Source: Amphibalanus amphitrite
Taxonomy: Eukaryota; Arthropoda; Thecostraca; Balanomorpha; Balanidae
NCBI RefSeq assembly: GCF_019059575.1
Contig: NW_024881504.1
Span: 2,108,001 to 2,172,000, forward strand
Direction of reading: 5' to 3'
DNA length: 64,000 nucleotides
The translations under genes were made by a program, and so were the position numbers. Positions 1 through 11,073 of this stretch are shown here, piece after piece; position 1 is the first letter of the stretch; each line of letters opens with the position of its first letter. The notes beneath the pieces are model-generated. The model was not told the origin of the DNA, did not search any database, and worked only from the letters and a program-made list of their open reading frames with translations.

Positions 1-614
1 AACTTTTGCCGATCGATAGAGAATGAACCAGGAATTCAAATGGATCCTAAAAATATGCATTTTCAAAAATCATAGGCGGATACAGATCATTGAGATTGGG
101 GGTACACAAAAAGTATAGTAAATAAGGTTTTTGTTGGTACTGTTTCTAAAAAGGGTGGTAATGGTCTTGTTATGTTACAATTTTCTTATGAGAGAACGAC
201 TACAATTGTATTGGTCATGCATAGGCGGTGTCAGGGCACCTATGTTGGGAGGTAAAACATAACCCCCCTTTTGGACGCCTGGATCCGCCTATTATAGCAA
301 AAACGTGTCAAAAGAGGATGCACAATAACTTTGTATATGTTATCACATGATACCTTTCATTCACTGTTCGTAAAACTGGTGCAGCATCATTATCTTCGCC
401 CAAATGACTCGCTTCACGAATAGGACCCCCAATTCCCAGTGCTCTGGAGCCGCCCCTGGTAAAGTTATAAACTTGAAATTTTCAGGGAATGTGCCCAATT
501 TAGTTTTAGGAAAAATCGGAAAATTTCAGCATCGTACCTTCAGCGGTTTCGGAGATATTCCCGAAAAACCTGAGGGGTGGATAAAAACAACCCCCCTGCC
601 ACTAATAGGGTTAA
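1..614 (-). mobile_element. TTAA-flanked MITE, type A, truncated by window edge
   Basis: This is the near-identical reverse complement of 21114-21747. Its terminus lies at 611-614 (GGGTTAA), preceded by the type tag CCTGCCACTAATAGGG and a short hairpin. The rest of the element lies outside the window. It was inserted at a TTAA inside a reverse transcriptase reading frame: the minus-strand RT frame runs directly into the junction. No protein is encoded. Confidence 0.85.
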
Positions 615-1775
615 GCCGTTGGTATGAAACCAGGCATCAAAAGAGTCCAAAATTTGTTCTAAAGTGGCGATGAGATGAGGGAGGGAATCTTTTTTGCCAG
701 AAAGTAGAATTTGGGTATCATCAGCGTACTGCACCACGTGCGCCCCGGGAGCGAAAAGAGGGAGGTCATTGGCAAATATTTGGAACAGGAGCGGGCCCAG
801 CGAGGATCCTTGGAACACGCCGATAGGATTGGGTAGAGGATCGGAGAGGACTCGGTTTCCTCGCCCGTCAGTTGTGCAAACTGATTGGGAATGGCCACGG
901 AGGTAAGAAGAAAACCAGGTCGGATCGATAGAATAGGTTTGAAGTTTGGATAGTAGCTTTGAGTGGTCGATGACGTCAAAGCATTTGGAGAGATCGAGGA
1001 GACATAGGAGAGTGAGTTCCTGACGGTCGGTGGCAGAGAGGATGTGATCGGATACGGTGGCGAGCGCGGTTTCTGTGGAGAGACAGGAGCGGAAACCGTG
1101 CTGGGATGAGGAAAATAGATGGTTGCCAGACATGTAGGTGTACAGCTGCTGCTGAGCAACTTTTTCTACAAGTTTGGCAAAGGCAGGAACAATTGAGATA
1201 GGTCGATAGTTGGATGGATCAGTAGGATTGCCCGCTTTGTGGATGGGGTGGACGATAGAGTGCTTCCAGGACGCGGGAAATTCACAGGTTGTGAGACAGG
1301 TGTTGACAAAGTAGAGAAAGACGTGACCGATGGAGTCGAAGCAGAGGCGTAGGATCCGGATGCTGACACCGTCGGAGCCGGAAGAAGAGGAATTTTTCAT
1401 GGAAAAAAGGACACATCGGAGAGAGTGAAGGGAAATAGGTTGTAAGGTGAGTGCACAGGCGCCTACTCTAGGTAGTCTGCAAGGAGGAGGAAGGGGCTCC
1501 CCCTGTCCCGGACCTCAGCCGCGACCCGAGGGCCGACCCCCACAAAGTACTCGTTCAGCTCGTTGGGGGTGGCCTCAGGCACGACTCGCTGAGTGGACTT
1601 CTTGCCCTCGATCACCTGCCGAACGTTGCGGAAGGTGGAGGCCGGACCCTGCCTCCTCACCCGGCTGGCAATGTCGTTTTTAACGTCACGACGTATAGCA
1701 GATTTTACTTGTTTGTCCAGGGCGAGGAAGGCAGGAGTCCGGCCCTCTCGGGCAAGATGTACGAGATGGTACTGA
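615..1775 (-). pseudogene. Non-LTR retrotransposon reverse transcriptase fragment
   Basis: The minus strand encodes the fingers and palm of a LINE-type reverse transcriptase, which copies element RNA at a nicked target. Visible motifs are SSSGSDGVSIRILR, NYRPISIVPAFAKLVEK, QHGFRSCLSTETAL, the palm aspartate segment LLDLSKCFDVIDHSKL, GVFQGSSLGPLLF and the catalytic box VQYADDTQILL. The upstream part (about 1463-1775) holds the linker typical of these proteins (PNELNEYFVGVGP) but ends at a stop near 1463. The RT part resumes in another frame, so the gene is broken. The thumb and C-terminus are missing because a TTAA element sits at 611-614. No endonuclease domain is seen. The family is probably CR1/Jockey-like, with the exact clade undecided. 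Confidence 0.85.
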
Positions 1776-1890
1776 AATTTTTGTGACGAGCGGCGAACAG
1801 AGATATTCCGAAAAGACTGGAGGGGGATGTGTTAAAAATAGCCCCTTGCCCCCTCCAACCCCCCCCCCTGCAGGGCGCGGGGTAACTCTC
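1776..1890 (+). repeat. Degenerate hairpin terminus resembling the TTAA family
   Basis: The segment contains a phrase like 'tatctccgaaaa', a G/C hairpin around 1820-1870 and a mutated end reading GGGCGCGGGGTAA. This resembles the GGCGCGGGTTAA ends of the complete elements elsewhere in the window. No partner terminus was found, so this is a weak call for a solo end. Confidence 0.35.
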
Positions 1891-2807
1891 GATCTTACCT
1901 AATGACATTGATGCCATCCTCTTCAAGTTTTTGGAGATGCTTGATTTCTTTTTCAATCCAGCGTTCTTGTTTTTCATCGATGTAGAAGATACGTTTCACA
2001 GCCACATTTTTCCGCGTACCGAACCGTCCCCTGTGAGCAAAAGCATTCATTGGAAGTGTCACTGTCGCCAGGTAAAAGGGACACATTTAACTCTCGCCCG
2101 CACATTTTTTCTTTCCCATCCTATAACGCACATGTGGGTTGCCACCCCCACGCCATTTTGTTCCTGCTGGAGATAGAGCTTCGCGGTAAAGAGCAACAGA
2201 TTCTTTGAGAAGAGACAAATCCAATGATACCCAAGCACTGAACTCCATGATGTGGAAGGCGCATCGGCCGTCAAATGGTGTCCAAACGGGGTAACCGGAC
2301 AAAAAGTCAAAAGGAATAAAGTCAAAAGACAAATAGTCAAAAGACAAAAAGTCAAATGCAAAAAGCCAAACGGGATAAAAGTCAAAAGACAAAAAGTCAA
2401 AAGCAAAAAGTCAAAATGTGCAAAAGTCAAAAACGCAAAAAGTCAAATGACAAAAAGTCAAAAATGCAAAAAGTCAAAAATGAAAAAGTCAAAAGGATAA
2501 AAGTCAAAACGGAAAAAAAGTCAAAAGACAAAAAGTCAAAAGCAAAAAGTCAAAACGTGTAAAAGTAAAAAGACAAAAAGTCAAAAATGCAAAAAGTCAA
2601 AAGGATAAAAGTCAAAACGGAAAAAGTCAAAAGACAAAAGTCAAAACGAGTAAAAGTCAAAAGCAAAAAGTCAAAACGGGTAAAAGTAAAAAGACAAAAA
2701 GTCAAAAAATGAAAAAATATAAAATAGAAAAGTCGAAGTCAAAGTCTGAAATAAGAAGTCAAAAGGATAAAAGTCGAAGCATCGATATTTTCATTTTTTG
2801 AAAAATA

Positions 2808-3065
2808 TTATACAGCGCAACGTACCCTACCCACTGAAGTTGTAAGGAACATGTGAGTACGCGAGGGATTCTGACAGGTATGTACCGGGGTCCGCAGCAG
2901 CGGGGCAGGGACGCTGGCTGCGGTGGTGGGGCCCACGCTCACATAATACGCGTTGAGCGCTTCCGGCGTGCACGCTGGCGCAGAAGCAGTGCACTCTTCC
3001 CCGCCCCGATCACCGGCCGCAGCACTGTCCACATCCTCGCCGGTCCTGCCTCACGCAGCTGGTCA
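2808..3065 (-). pseudogene. Second non-LTR retrotransposon fragment (linker before RT)
   Basis: The minus-strand reading contains TPEALNAYYVSVGPTTAASV, which parallels TPNELNEYFVGVGPRVAAEV in the RT remnant at 1463-1660. This is the segment between endonuclease and RT of LINE-like proteins. Only about 75 residues survive, with no RT motif beyond them. It lies inside the core of the (AAAAGTC) foldback, so it was captured or inserted there. The clade is unknown. Confidence 0.5.
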
Positions 3066-3433
3066 GCATAGATACAAAAACGTGATTTTGGGTAAAGGTT
3101 AGGTTAATCGAGCCCGCTCAACTCAGATGACCTTTCGGGGTCAATGGTTGGGATGCACATTGCACAGGGATAGGTATCGTATAACGTCCTGACCAAAACA
3201 ACATAAAAGGTTTGAATTTGTATCAATAACGCCTTATCTATTTGTGGTAAAATATCATTCCATTGAAAAGTCAGCCGGAGGCTGTATCTCTTATGACATC
3301 ATAACTTGTGACCTGACCTGGTCAAAATTATTATCCAGAATCGTAGTGAGCGAGGGCGCGCGTAGCGCGCCCGAGCGAACGAAGATTCCCATTGGGAGGT
3401 CGCTGCGGAAAAGTTGGCTCGGGCCTGTGAGTC

Positions 3434-3466
3434 TGTGTGTGTGTGTTTGTGTGTGTGTCTGTCTGT
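3434..3466. repeat. GT-rich microsatellite
   Basis: A short interrupted (GT)n run near 3434-3466 inside the foldback core. Just upstream (about 3350-3372) is a GC-rich palindrome, GGGCGCGC-GTA-GCGCGCCC. Confidence 0.8.
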
Positions 3467-5062
3467 CGAGCATTTTGGGTACTAGCGCCGAAACGGCTGG
3501 TCCGATCGGGACGGGGTTGGTACCATTAGACGCAACGATCCGCCGGAAAGACGATGGCGTCGGTCACGTGGCGATCCGTGCCACGTGTCACGTGTCACGT
3601 GCCGCCACATGGGGCTCTGCAAAAATTTGTTGTCAGGGCTACAGGCCAAACGGATGATGATACAGCCGCCATACTCACAGGCCACATGCTCCCCATAGTG
3701 AACCTTCATCCTAGGGGGTTCGGTCCCGGAGGGGTGCAAGCTGCACGTGCCAGAGGCAAAACACGTTTTTCACGGAAAACGCTCTAAAACCGTCATCTAT
3801 TGAGCTAGCACCATGAAACTTGGCACACTGATAGAACTCGAGAAGCGCTACAAGATGCTGAAAGAATGAGCGCTCTAGCATAAACGTAGCACGTGATATG
3901 ACCAAAAAACTCTTTACAAATAGAAAGATCGCAGGTTCGAATCTCACTCATTCCAAACATTTTCGCCTCCGATTCTGGTCCAAGGCAACACGGTAGTGGT
4001 GCCGGCATCTAGTACTAAAATATGCGCAAGGGCTGCCCCATCAGCTTTGCAAAGTCTCATCACGATCCGCCGCGTCGTTCGGAAGCTATCGCGAGAAAAC
4101 GTCACGGGTCGCTTCGACCCGCTGGTCATGCGAGGGTTGATACATATGTTTTACAATGATACAATGAACGACTCTTGACTTTTGACTCTGTCTTGTTTAT
4201 CTTATTTCCATTTGAATTTAACCATTTTCACTTCAAGTGGCTTTGACTAAGGTTTTTTTTTAGTTTCGTTTTACAATAAGACAATAGAAATTATTAATAT
4301 TTGACTTTTTTCTTTTGACTTTCTACATATTTGATTTTTGACTTGTTTCCATTTGACTTTTATTTATTTGACCTTTTGCGGTTTTGACTTTTTGCTTTTG
4401 GCTTATGTTTTTTTACTTTTAGGAATTTTGACATTGATTATTTGACTTTTTGTCTTATGGTTTTTTAGAAATATGACTTTTTACTTTTGACTTTTTCTTA
4501 TTTGACTTTTCCATTTGATTTTTATCATTTTGACTTTTTTGCCGTTTTTTTCACTTTTTGTCTTTTGACTTTTCGCGTTTTTTTTTACTTTTTGCCATTT
4601 GACTTTTTACTTTTGACTTTTTGCGTTTTTGACTTTTCGCCATTTTGAGTTTTTGCCATTTGACTTTTTTGCTTTTGACTTTTTCGTTTTTGACTTTTCG
4701 CCATTTTGACTTTTTGCCATTTTGTTTTTTTGCCATTTGACTTTTTGCTTTTGACTTTTTGCGTTTTTGACTTTTTGCCATTTTGACTTTTCGCCATTTT
4801 GACTTTTTGCATTTTTACTTTTGGACGTTTTGACTTTTTGCCATTTGACTTTTTGTCTTTTGACTTTTATCCGTTTTGATTTTTATCCATTTGACTCTTT
4901 TCCATTTGACTTTTATCCATTTTAACTTTTTGCATTTGACTTTTTGTCTTTTGACATTTTGTCTTTTGACTTTTTGTCCTGGAATCGTCCAACGGTGCCG
5001 CCATGTTGCGCAGACCAGAAAGCGGCCGCCGCACTGTGGGGACTTATCCCTTCCTAGCACGA

Positions 5063-5366
5063 CTTTACTCCTGCGGCGGTGCGCCACAGTCAGCTGACCG
5101 CCGCGGCGCCGGGCAGCGCGGCGGAGCGCTGGGAGCCACGCGACATCTTCTGCTTTGATGTCTCGTATTAGCTGTTTGGACAAAATTGGGCAAAAGATAA
5201 GAGTTGATTCCAATGCAGAATTTATGGGAGAATATTTTGATATGTTTTTCCACACGCAACTCCTGCGGCGGTACGCCGCAGTCAGCTGACCGCCGCGGCG
5301 CCGGGCAGCGCGGCAGAGCGCTGAGAGCCGCGCGACACCTTCTGCTTTGATGTCTCGTAGTAGCTT
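5063..5366 (+). repeat. Two tandem copies of a ~110-bp GC-rich unit
   Basis: The segment at 5063-5170 recurs at 5257-5366 with few changes. Both carry CAGTCAGCTGACCGCCGCGG and end in TTCTGCTTTGATGTCTCGTA. The copies are offset by 194 bp, separated by a short AT-richer spacer. No gene is evident in either. Confidence 0.75.
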
Positions 5367-5375
5367 ATGGTCGGC

Positions 5376-6058
5376 TGCGCATGTCGGCTCGCATTAGCCG
5401 CGCGTTTGCAAGCTTTTCTGGTTTCAAACGTTCAAACATGTGATTTGATGTTGCTTCCATGCATTAGGGTGGGTGTCAAGGTCACCTGAAGGTCAGGTCA
5501 GGCCATTGACCTTTGGTGACCTCGGGTGACCTCGGTTCACTTTTTCGGGCTGTACATGTTTCTAGGCTAGTTTTTGGAGCTGAATTCGTATTTAGCAACC
5601 ATTTGAACATTTACGAAGTAGTTTTAGTGCCTTCGTAACATGTTACGAAGCTGTCAGAGGCGGTTGACACGTACTACGAATACCCGTCACGATGCCTATT
5701 GGTTGACCTGACCTGACCTGACCCGACCTGGTCTAAATGCTTAAAGACATCATCTGTGATCAAAACTAACACGATATTCGTGATCAGCACCCCGAAAACC
5801 CCTTAGCAGCCACACTTTACGACTTTCTAACAGGCCCCGATTTTCCCGACTTTGGGTCATTGACCTGACCTGGAAGGTCACCCAATGACCTAGGACCTTA
5901 AAATTGGGTATCATCGGCTTCCTCTCGTCACGGGCAACACGCTCGTTTTTTCCGCGAAGTTCTAGCTCGATCAGGGGCCAAACGGCAAGGGGGGCCAACC
6001 GACCCCCCCCCCCCTACACATTAGAAGCTGGCAAACGCCGCACACATGCGAGGGTTAA
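5376..6058 (+). mobile_element. TTAA-flanked MITE, type B, 5'-truncated
   Basis: From about 5376 the sequence matches 20440-21117 almost throughout, ending in the same spaced terminus (CACACATGCGAGGGTTAA at 6041-6058). The first ~200 bp and the left TTAA are missing: the copy starts abruptly after the GC-rich tandem pair. The interior has dense TGACCT/AGGTCA half-sites (5480-5540, 5705-5735, 5860-5890). Confidence 0.85.
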
Positions 6059-6149
6059 CACTGGAAGGCCGATTTCGATCAAATTTGCCGTGCGATTAGG
6101 GGATAAGATAGCAAATTTCATTGACTGTGTGCATCAGAATAAGAATGAG

Positions 6150-6395
6150 TATGCACAACCCATTTTTAGAGCTGAAAAACGAGCAGGCTAGTGGTGATCA
6201 GATTCGGGTCATAATCGATAGCGTAGCTCAATCAGTCTGGGGAGTACGGTCAGATCAGGTATATACCTCAAATTTGACCTGACCTGACCGTACTCCCCAG
6301 CCTAAGTGAGCTACGCTATCGATTATGACCCGAATCTGATCACCACTAGCCTGCTCGTTTTTCAGCTCTAAAAAATGTGTTGTGCATGCTCACAC
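6150..6395. repeat. Near-perfect ~240-bp palindrome
   Basis: The two arms mirror each other across about 6265. The left arm includes GGCTAGTGGTGATCAGATTC and the right arm its complement, and outer parts pair through GCACAAC. The loop carries AGGTCA-type half-sites. It is inserted between the left arm of the outer element and the mariner copy, and looks like a foldback MITE. Confidence 0.75.
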
Positions 6396-6398
6396 TTA

Positions 6399-7696
6399 CA
6401 GGGGTGGGGCAGAAGGATTTACCTGTTTGTTTTCAGTCCATTGCTTAAAAAGTTATGAACTGATTTTGATAAAATTTTGCATGCAGCTTCCCAACTGACT
6501 CTTGTATCAACTTTAAGATCGTTTTTACGTTTTGTAATAGTTGTTGGTGAGCTATGGCGAAGATGACTAAGTGAGCCCAAATTGCGGCGCTGAAGTAGAC
6601 TGGCCACAGCTCCCGAAGCGTTGCCAAACAGCTCGGTGTTGCCGTAAAAACTATTTGCAGTATAATTAAATGACTTCAAAAGACAGTGTTAGTGTCGTCG
6701 AAGTACATGCCAGGCAGAACAAGGGATTTCCGCTTCAAAAAGCTAGTTGATATCGTGCACAAGAAGGTGTTTCAATTCCTAGGCGAAGCATGCGCAAACT
6801 GCCAAGGGAACTCGTTGTTTAGCCCAGAACCGCCAAGAGAATCATAAACGACGGCTTAGGCTTTATGTCATACAGGATGCAATGTCGACACCTAATTTCG
6901 GCGGCATCCAGGGAAAACCGGCTACACAGGATCCAAAAGACATTGGAGAGGATCAGGAGCGCCGGTAACAAGGCATTCTGCTCGTCCAATGACAACATGT
7001 TAATGCCTGAGCCCCAAAGACACTCCCAAAGCGTCAACATTTTGGCAGATGGTCCATCCAGCATTGATCCTGCTATTCGCACCATTTTTTGTTGCTTGAA
7101 GCCTGCTGGTGTCATGGTTTGGGCTACCGTCGCATCCGACGGCTCAAAAGGAGCCTTGGTCTTCATCAAGGAGGCTGTGAAAGTGAATTCAGAGGTTCAA
7201 GTCCATCTGCTGGAGGAACATGCTTTGTCTTCGGTCACTCAGTCATTCTGAGACGGATACGTCTTCGTCCAGGACGGTGCGTCGCCGCAAACGGCCAACA
7301 TCGCTCAACCGTGGTGGAAGGCCCACATGCCTGGGTTCTGGGACAAAGACATTTGGCCATCATCAAGTCCAGACCTGAACCCGATGGACTTCGCAATCTG
7401 GGCCATCTTAGAGAGGAGGGTGTGTGCAGTGCCACACAGCAGAATCGCCGCCCTGAAGCTGGCCCTCGAGACGGCACCATCGAATCTTGGCGGGGACACA
7501 GTGCGGCGCTCGTGCCCCTCCGCAGAGTGACGTTTCGAAGCAGTGGTGAAGGACAAAGATGACCATATTGAGTCATTATGCCGTCGCTGAGATGTGTACA
7601 TGTTACTGCATATATGTGCCAGAAATCAATTTGATATCTTTGTTCCGGGCCGAAATATTTAAGAAAATCAAGAGGTAAATCTTTCTGCCCCACCCC
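6399..7696 (+). mobile_element. Tc1/mariner-family element (inactive)
   Basis: Terminal inverted repeats read CAGGGGTGGGGCAGAAGG at 6399 and CTTTCTGCCCCACCCC at about 7681-7696. They bracket a transposase pseudogene. A TA precedes the left end (6397-6398), but the right TA is not preserved. Its length of about 1.3 kb is normal for the superfamily. Confidence 0.8.
6554..7590 (+). pseudogene. Tc1/mariner transposase pseudogene (DD37D spacing)
   Basis: This is a decayed DDE transposase, the enzyme that cuts and joins mariner-type elements at TA. The N-terminal helix-turn-helix is readable from an ATG at 6554 (GHSSRSVAKQLGVAVKTI), but has stops at 6572 and 6596. The frame then shifts. The catalytic core from 6865 shows VMVWATVASDGSKGALVF, a TGA at 7249, then VQDGASPQTAN and SSPDLNPMDFAIWAILE. 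Thirty-seven residues separate the second and third acidic residues, and the third is Asp, matching the DD37D (maT-like) group by spacing. The C-terminal end is near 7590. Several stops and at least one frameshift mean it cannot be active. Confidence 0.85.
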
Positions 7697-7699
7697 ACT

Positions 7700-8529
7700 T
7701 TCTGTATTCTGATGCACACAGTCAATGCAATTTGCTATCTTGTCCCCTAATCGCACGGCAAATTTGATCGAAATCGGCCTTCCAGTGTTAAGGCTGTTAA
7801 TGTTGGGTGTGCACGTGCGCACGTGCATATTCACACCCATTCTGAAGCACACAATAAATACACTTTGTTATTTCCCAATCGCAGACCAGCTTTTACTGAG
7901 ATCGGCCTGTCCGTTTTTAGCTGTAAATATGGGGTGTGCAGTGCGCACTGTGCACGTGCGGCACGTGCATTATCACACCTTCGTTGACTTAGAAAAACTC
8001 ATACATGGTTAGCAACCAATCACACACCAAATTTCATTGCAATCGGTCAGTCCGTTCCTGAGATATGAAGGATGGGTGTGCAAGTGCGCACGTGAGCACG
8101 CGCAGAGCTTCAGGCTCCTTGATGCACGGCACCCTACCCACTGGTCCCTTGTGATGTGCCAAATATGAGCGCATTCGACACAGCCGTTCTTCAGATGTGG
8201 GAGCGGCACCTTGCACGTGCGCACGTGCAATGTGGATCCCAACTTACTTTCGCACGGCACCCTACTCGCCAGTCTCTAATCGTGTAACAAATTTGAGCGC
8301 AATCGGTCCAGCCGTTCTCGAGATCTGGAAGTGACCCCTGCACGTGCGCACGTGCATTACCTCACCTTCATCGACTTAGAAAACCTCATACACATTCAGC
8401 ATCCAATCACACACCAAATTTCATTGCAATCGGTCAGTCCGTTCCTGAGATATGACAGAGGGGTGAGCACGTGCGCACGTGAGCACGCGCTGAGCTACAA
8501 ACTCCTCGGTGCACGGCACTCTACTTGCT
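7700..8529 (+). repeat. ~130-bp tandem array with CACGTG palindromes
   Basis: Units recur at 127-141 bp intervals. Cores centred on CACGTGCGCACGTG or variants start at about 7811, 7952, 8081, 8213, 8340 and 8467. Between them is a conserved stretch (ACCAAATTTCATTGCAATCG, then CGTTCCTGAGATATGA). The first unit (about 7715-7790) doubles as the right arm of the composite element. There is no coding potential. Each core holds two E-boxes, and several have GCGTG. Confidence 0.8.
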
Positions 8530-8812
8530 GGGGCATTCCACGATAGATCGACCAAAAAAACTTAAAATTTACACCCGCATGTTTTATTTTTTGCTTAAAA
8601 TTGGTCTAATGGGTTGTGATGGGCGGGGAACCCAGCTGTGGTAAGGATTTTTTTCTTCGAACAACGGTTTCCGAGATATAGCCTCGGGCAGATTCTGGAG
8701 GTCACGCTGCAACCCTATGTTTGGCGGCTTATAACTCAGAAACTATTGGTTTTCTATGATAAAAACTTGATATGGTTCAACTTGCAATCAACCAGCGAAC
8801 ATTTTGGCTATC
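8530..8812 (+). mobile_element. End fragment of the GGGGCATTCC foldback family
   Basis: The fragment begins GGGGCATTCCACGATAGATC at 8530, the same terminus as at 46269 and (inverted) 50988. No matching right end is found before the next repeat, so this is a truncated copy. AT-rich, no gene. Confidence 0.6.
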
Positions 8813-10139
8813 TCGGATTTTCGATTTTTGAAAATTTTGATTACGTGACATCTTGATCTTTTTTTCGAAGAGTGACCTTGATATTTTCCCAACTGAAAGT
8901 CGCAATTTTGTCTGACGACGATTAAAGCCTTATCTATTGTCATTCATATACGATAGTAAAAAAAAGTGGCTTTCGGCCTGCGTTGACCTCAGGTCAGGTC
9001 ATTTTTATAACCTTCCCATTATTACGAGCGGGAGCGACAGCGAGATCTCGAGAACAAAGCAAGATAGCGACAAGCGGTAAACGGCACAGGGTACACATGG
9101 ATAAGGTCTACAATTTTTACTCAGGTCATTTTCAGGTCAGGTCAAAGATGACGTCGCAGGGGTAAAAAGAAAGTCTAAATGGCGGCACTACATATATATG
9201 AAGTTTTTTCTCGAATAACTTTCGAAGTATCCCAGCTAGGAACAAACTAATAGCACCATCGTGATCCTCTCGTCGATCCGCATCGAAACATGTGTATGTT
9301 GACCTCGAAAGGTCAAGGTCAAAAGTTGACCTTAGGTCACGTGACCTTAAGGTCATCATGTATATCATTCGATGGGCCTTGACGAGCTGAAGACAATGAG
9401 CCTATCCGCGCGGCTGTATCTCAAACCTGTAAGGAGTTATTAGCAAAAAAACATTTGGTGGTCTTTAATGACGTCACATGACCCAAGAGCAACGTCACAG
9501 TTGACCAAGAGCAAAAAAGGTCTCAAGGTAGTCAAAGTTAGTCGCATATGGAGTCACTCATGGTATATTAGACAATTCCGACGCGTTTTAGTGTAAAAAT
9601 AAGGGAGCTGATTTTTCCCCAATTGACTTATAATGGGGTGGTCAAGAAATTTACCTGACCTCAGGTCATCGGTATCGAAATTCAAAACGAACTGGCGCTA
9701 GGCGAAAGCAAACGGATTGGTGCCTATTCTACGTCTCTTTCTTTATTAGATTAAAATGTACAGCCAAAACTATTTTGACTTCCTTTTTACCCCTGTGACG
9801 TCATCTTTGACCTGACCTGGAAATGACCTCAGTAAAAATTGTAGACCTTATCCGTGTGAATCCTGTATCGTTTACCACTTGTCGCTATCTTGCTTTAGTC
9901 TCGAGATCTCGCTGTCGCTCCCGCTCGTAATAATGGACAGGTCGTAAAAATGACCTGATCTCAGGTCAATGCAGGCCGAAAGCCACTTTTTTTTATTGTC
10001 GCATATGAATGACAATTGATAAGGCTTTAATCGTCATCAGACAAAATTGCGACTTTCAGTTGGGAAAATATCAAGGTCACTCTTCGAAAAAAGATCAAGA
10101 TGTCACGTGATCAAAATTTTCAAAAATCGAAAATCCGAC
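8813..10139. mobile_element. Long foldback with ~360-bp inverted arms
   Basis: The arm at 8813-9175 is mirrored at 9777-10139; for example TCGATTTTTGAAAATTTTGA near the left edge and its complement near 10115. The loop (9176-9776) matches the interior of type D TTAA elements, including an AGGTCA/CACGTG cluster at 9300-9355. It lacks TTAACCC termini. It may be a rearranged relative of type D whose hairpin end is replaced by long arms. Confidence 0.75.
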
Positions 10140-10140
10140 C

Positions 10141-11073
10141 CCACTCGCCGGTTCGCCCCTGGTGGAGCTAGCGCGTCGTGGAAAAAAGGATCGTGTGCGC
10201 CGTTTCAAGACGCAGAGATATATACCCGATTTTTAGGTCCTAGATCAAACGGTGACCTCTGAGGTCAGGTCAAGTGCCCCAGGGTACGGTTCAGCTTTTG
10301 GTGAATAACTTCGCATAAAACGGCCGCAGAGCCGTGATTTTGGCAGCATCGTGCTCGCCTCGCTCAGGCGCGTCGAATGATATACTTTTTGTTCGGGTCA
10401 GGTCAACTTGGGGTGTTGACCTCAGGTCAAGGTCAGGTCAGCACCCCCAGGTCACGAAGTTGGTCGAAAGAGGTCATGTCGCATATCATTTGATTCGGCA
10501 GGTCTTCCTGAGTCCATTGGTGGCTTTCTCGACTCGCTAGCTCAATTTGATCGGGAGTTATTGACGAAAAACTAATATGACCTTGATGACGTCATAAATG
10601 ACGTCACGGAAGGTCAACATTGCAAAAGTGACGCATCTAACCTTGCAAGGAGTGCATCAAATCACGATTCTGTGTGCTTGAGATAGTTGGAGATCGTTTC
10701 CGGCGCCAGAATAGCAGTTTGAATTTTTCCCCATTGACTTATAATGGTAAGGTCACGAAAATGACCTGACCTCATAAGACCTTTAGGAAAAATCCGAGAT
10801 ATACAAGTTGTGAGACTCATAATGGATACTAGATCCTGCAAGTTTCATTTCTCTGTGACATCTCTGGCAGTGAGGGCGTTGCAAAGTTGCGACATCTGAA
10901 GACCGTGCAGAGGTTCACTTATGACGTCATAGGTCAGTGACCTGACCTGACCCAAAAATGCGGTTGGTGTCAAAAGATGCGGCTTGGATCAAAGGTCAGG
11001 TATGCCAAGTTTCAGCTCTATATCACCAGCGTGTTCGGAGCTATCGTGAAAAAACCCTATGGGGGGGGGGCGG
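10141..11073 (-). mobile_element. TTAA-family MITE, type C, left arm of a palindrome
   Basis: Reverse-orientation copy of the complete type C element at 35179-36223. It runs from that element's right hairpin region (10141) to its left hairpin (about 11045-11073), where it meets a second copy head to head. The terminal TTAA and tags are missing on both sides. A perfect AGGTCA-G-TGACCT is at 10931-10943, and TGACGTCA motifs flank it. Confidence 0.8.

Larger units (their letters stand above)
2295..4985. mobile_element. Foldback-type element with (AAAAGTC)-rich inverted arms
   Basis: The left arm (about 2303-2790) is an irregular array of AAAAGTCAAAAG-type units. The right arm (about 4165-4982) is the same in reverse orientation, GACTTTTTG units. 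The outer ends mirror each other: GGACAAAAAGTCAAAAG at left and CTTTTGACTTTTTGTCC at right. The 1.4-kb core holds a non-LTR fragment, a GT-rich microsatellite and a short GC palindrome, but no intact gene. Long inverted arms built of short direct repeats recall Drosophila FB elements, although the match is architectural only. Confidence 0.65.
6058..7788. mobile_element. Composite element with TA target duplication and inverted satellite-like ends
   Basis: The left end starts ACACTGGAAGGCCGATTTCG at 6058 and the right end finishes with its mirror at 7788. The mirrored arms extend about 90 bp, to CATCAGAAT. Both ends are flanked by TA (6056-6057 and 7789-7790), as expected for Tc1/mariner-type insertion. 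Inside are a 240-bp palindrome and a separate Tc1/mariner element. The arms resemble units of the tandem array that follows at 7800-8530. Confidence 0.65.

Noticed and set aside
3905..3945. Possible tRNA gene from a B-box-like GCAGGTTCGAATCTC
   Set aside because: No matching A-box at the right distance and no cloverleaf pairing; probably a tRNA-derived repeat remnant or chance.
7811..8481. CRISPR-like regular repeats
   Set aside because: The whole ~130-bp unit is repeated, including the 'spacers', in a eukaryotic transposon-rich setting.
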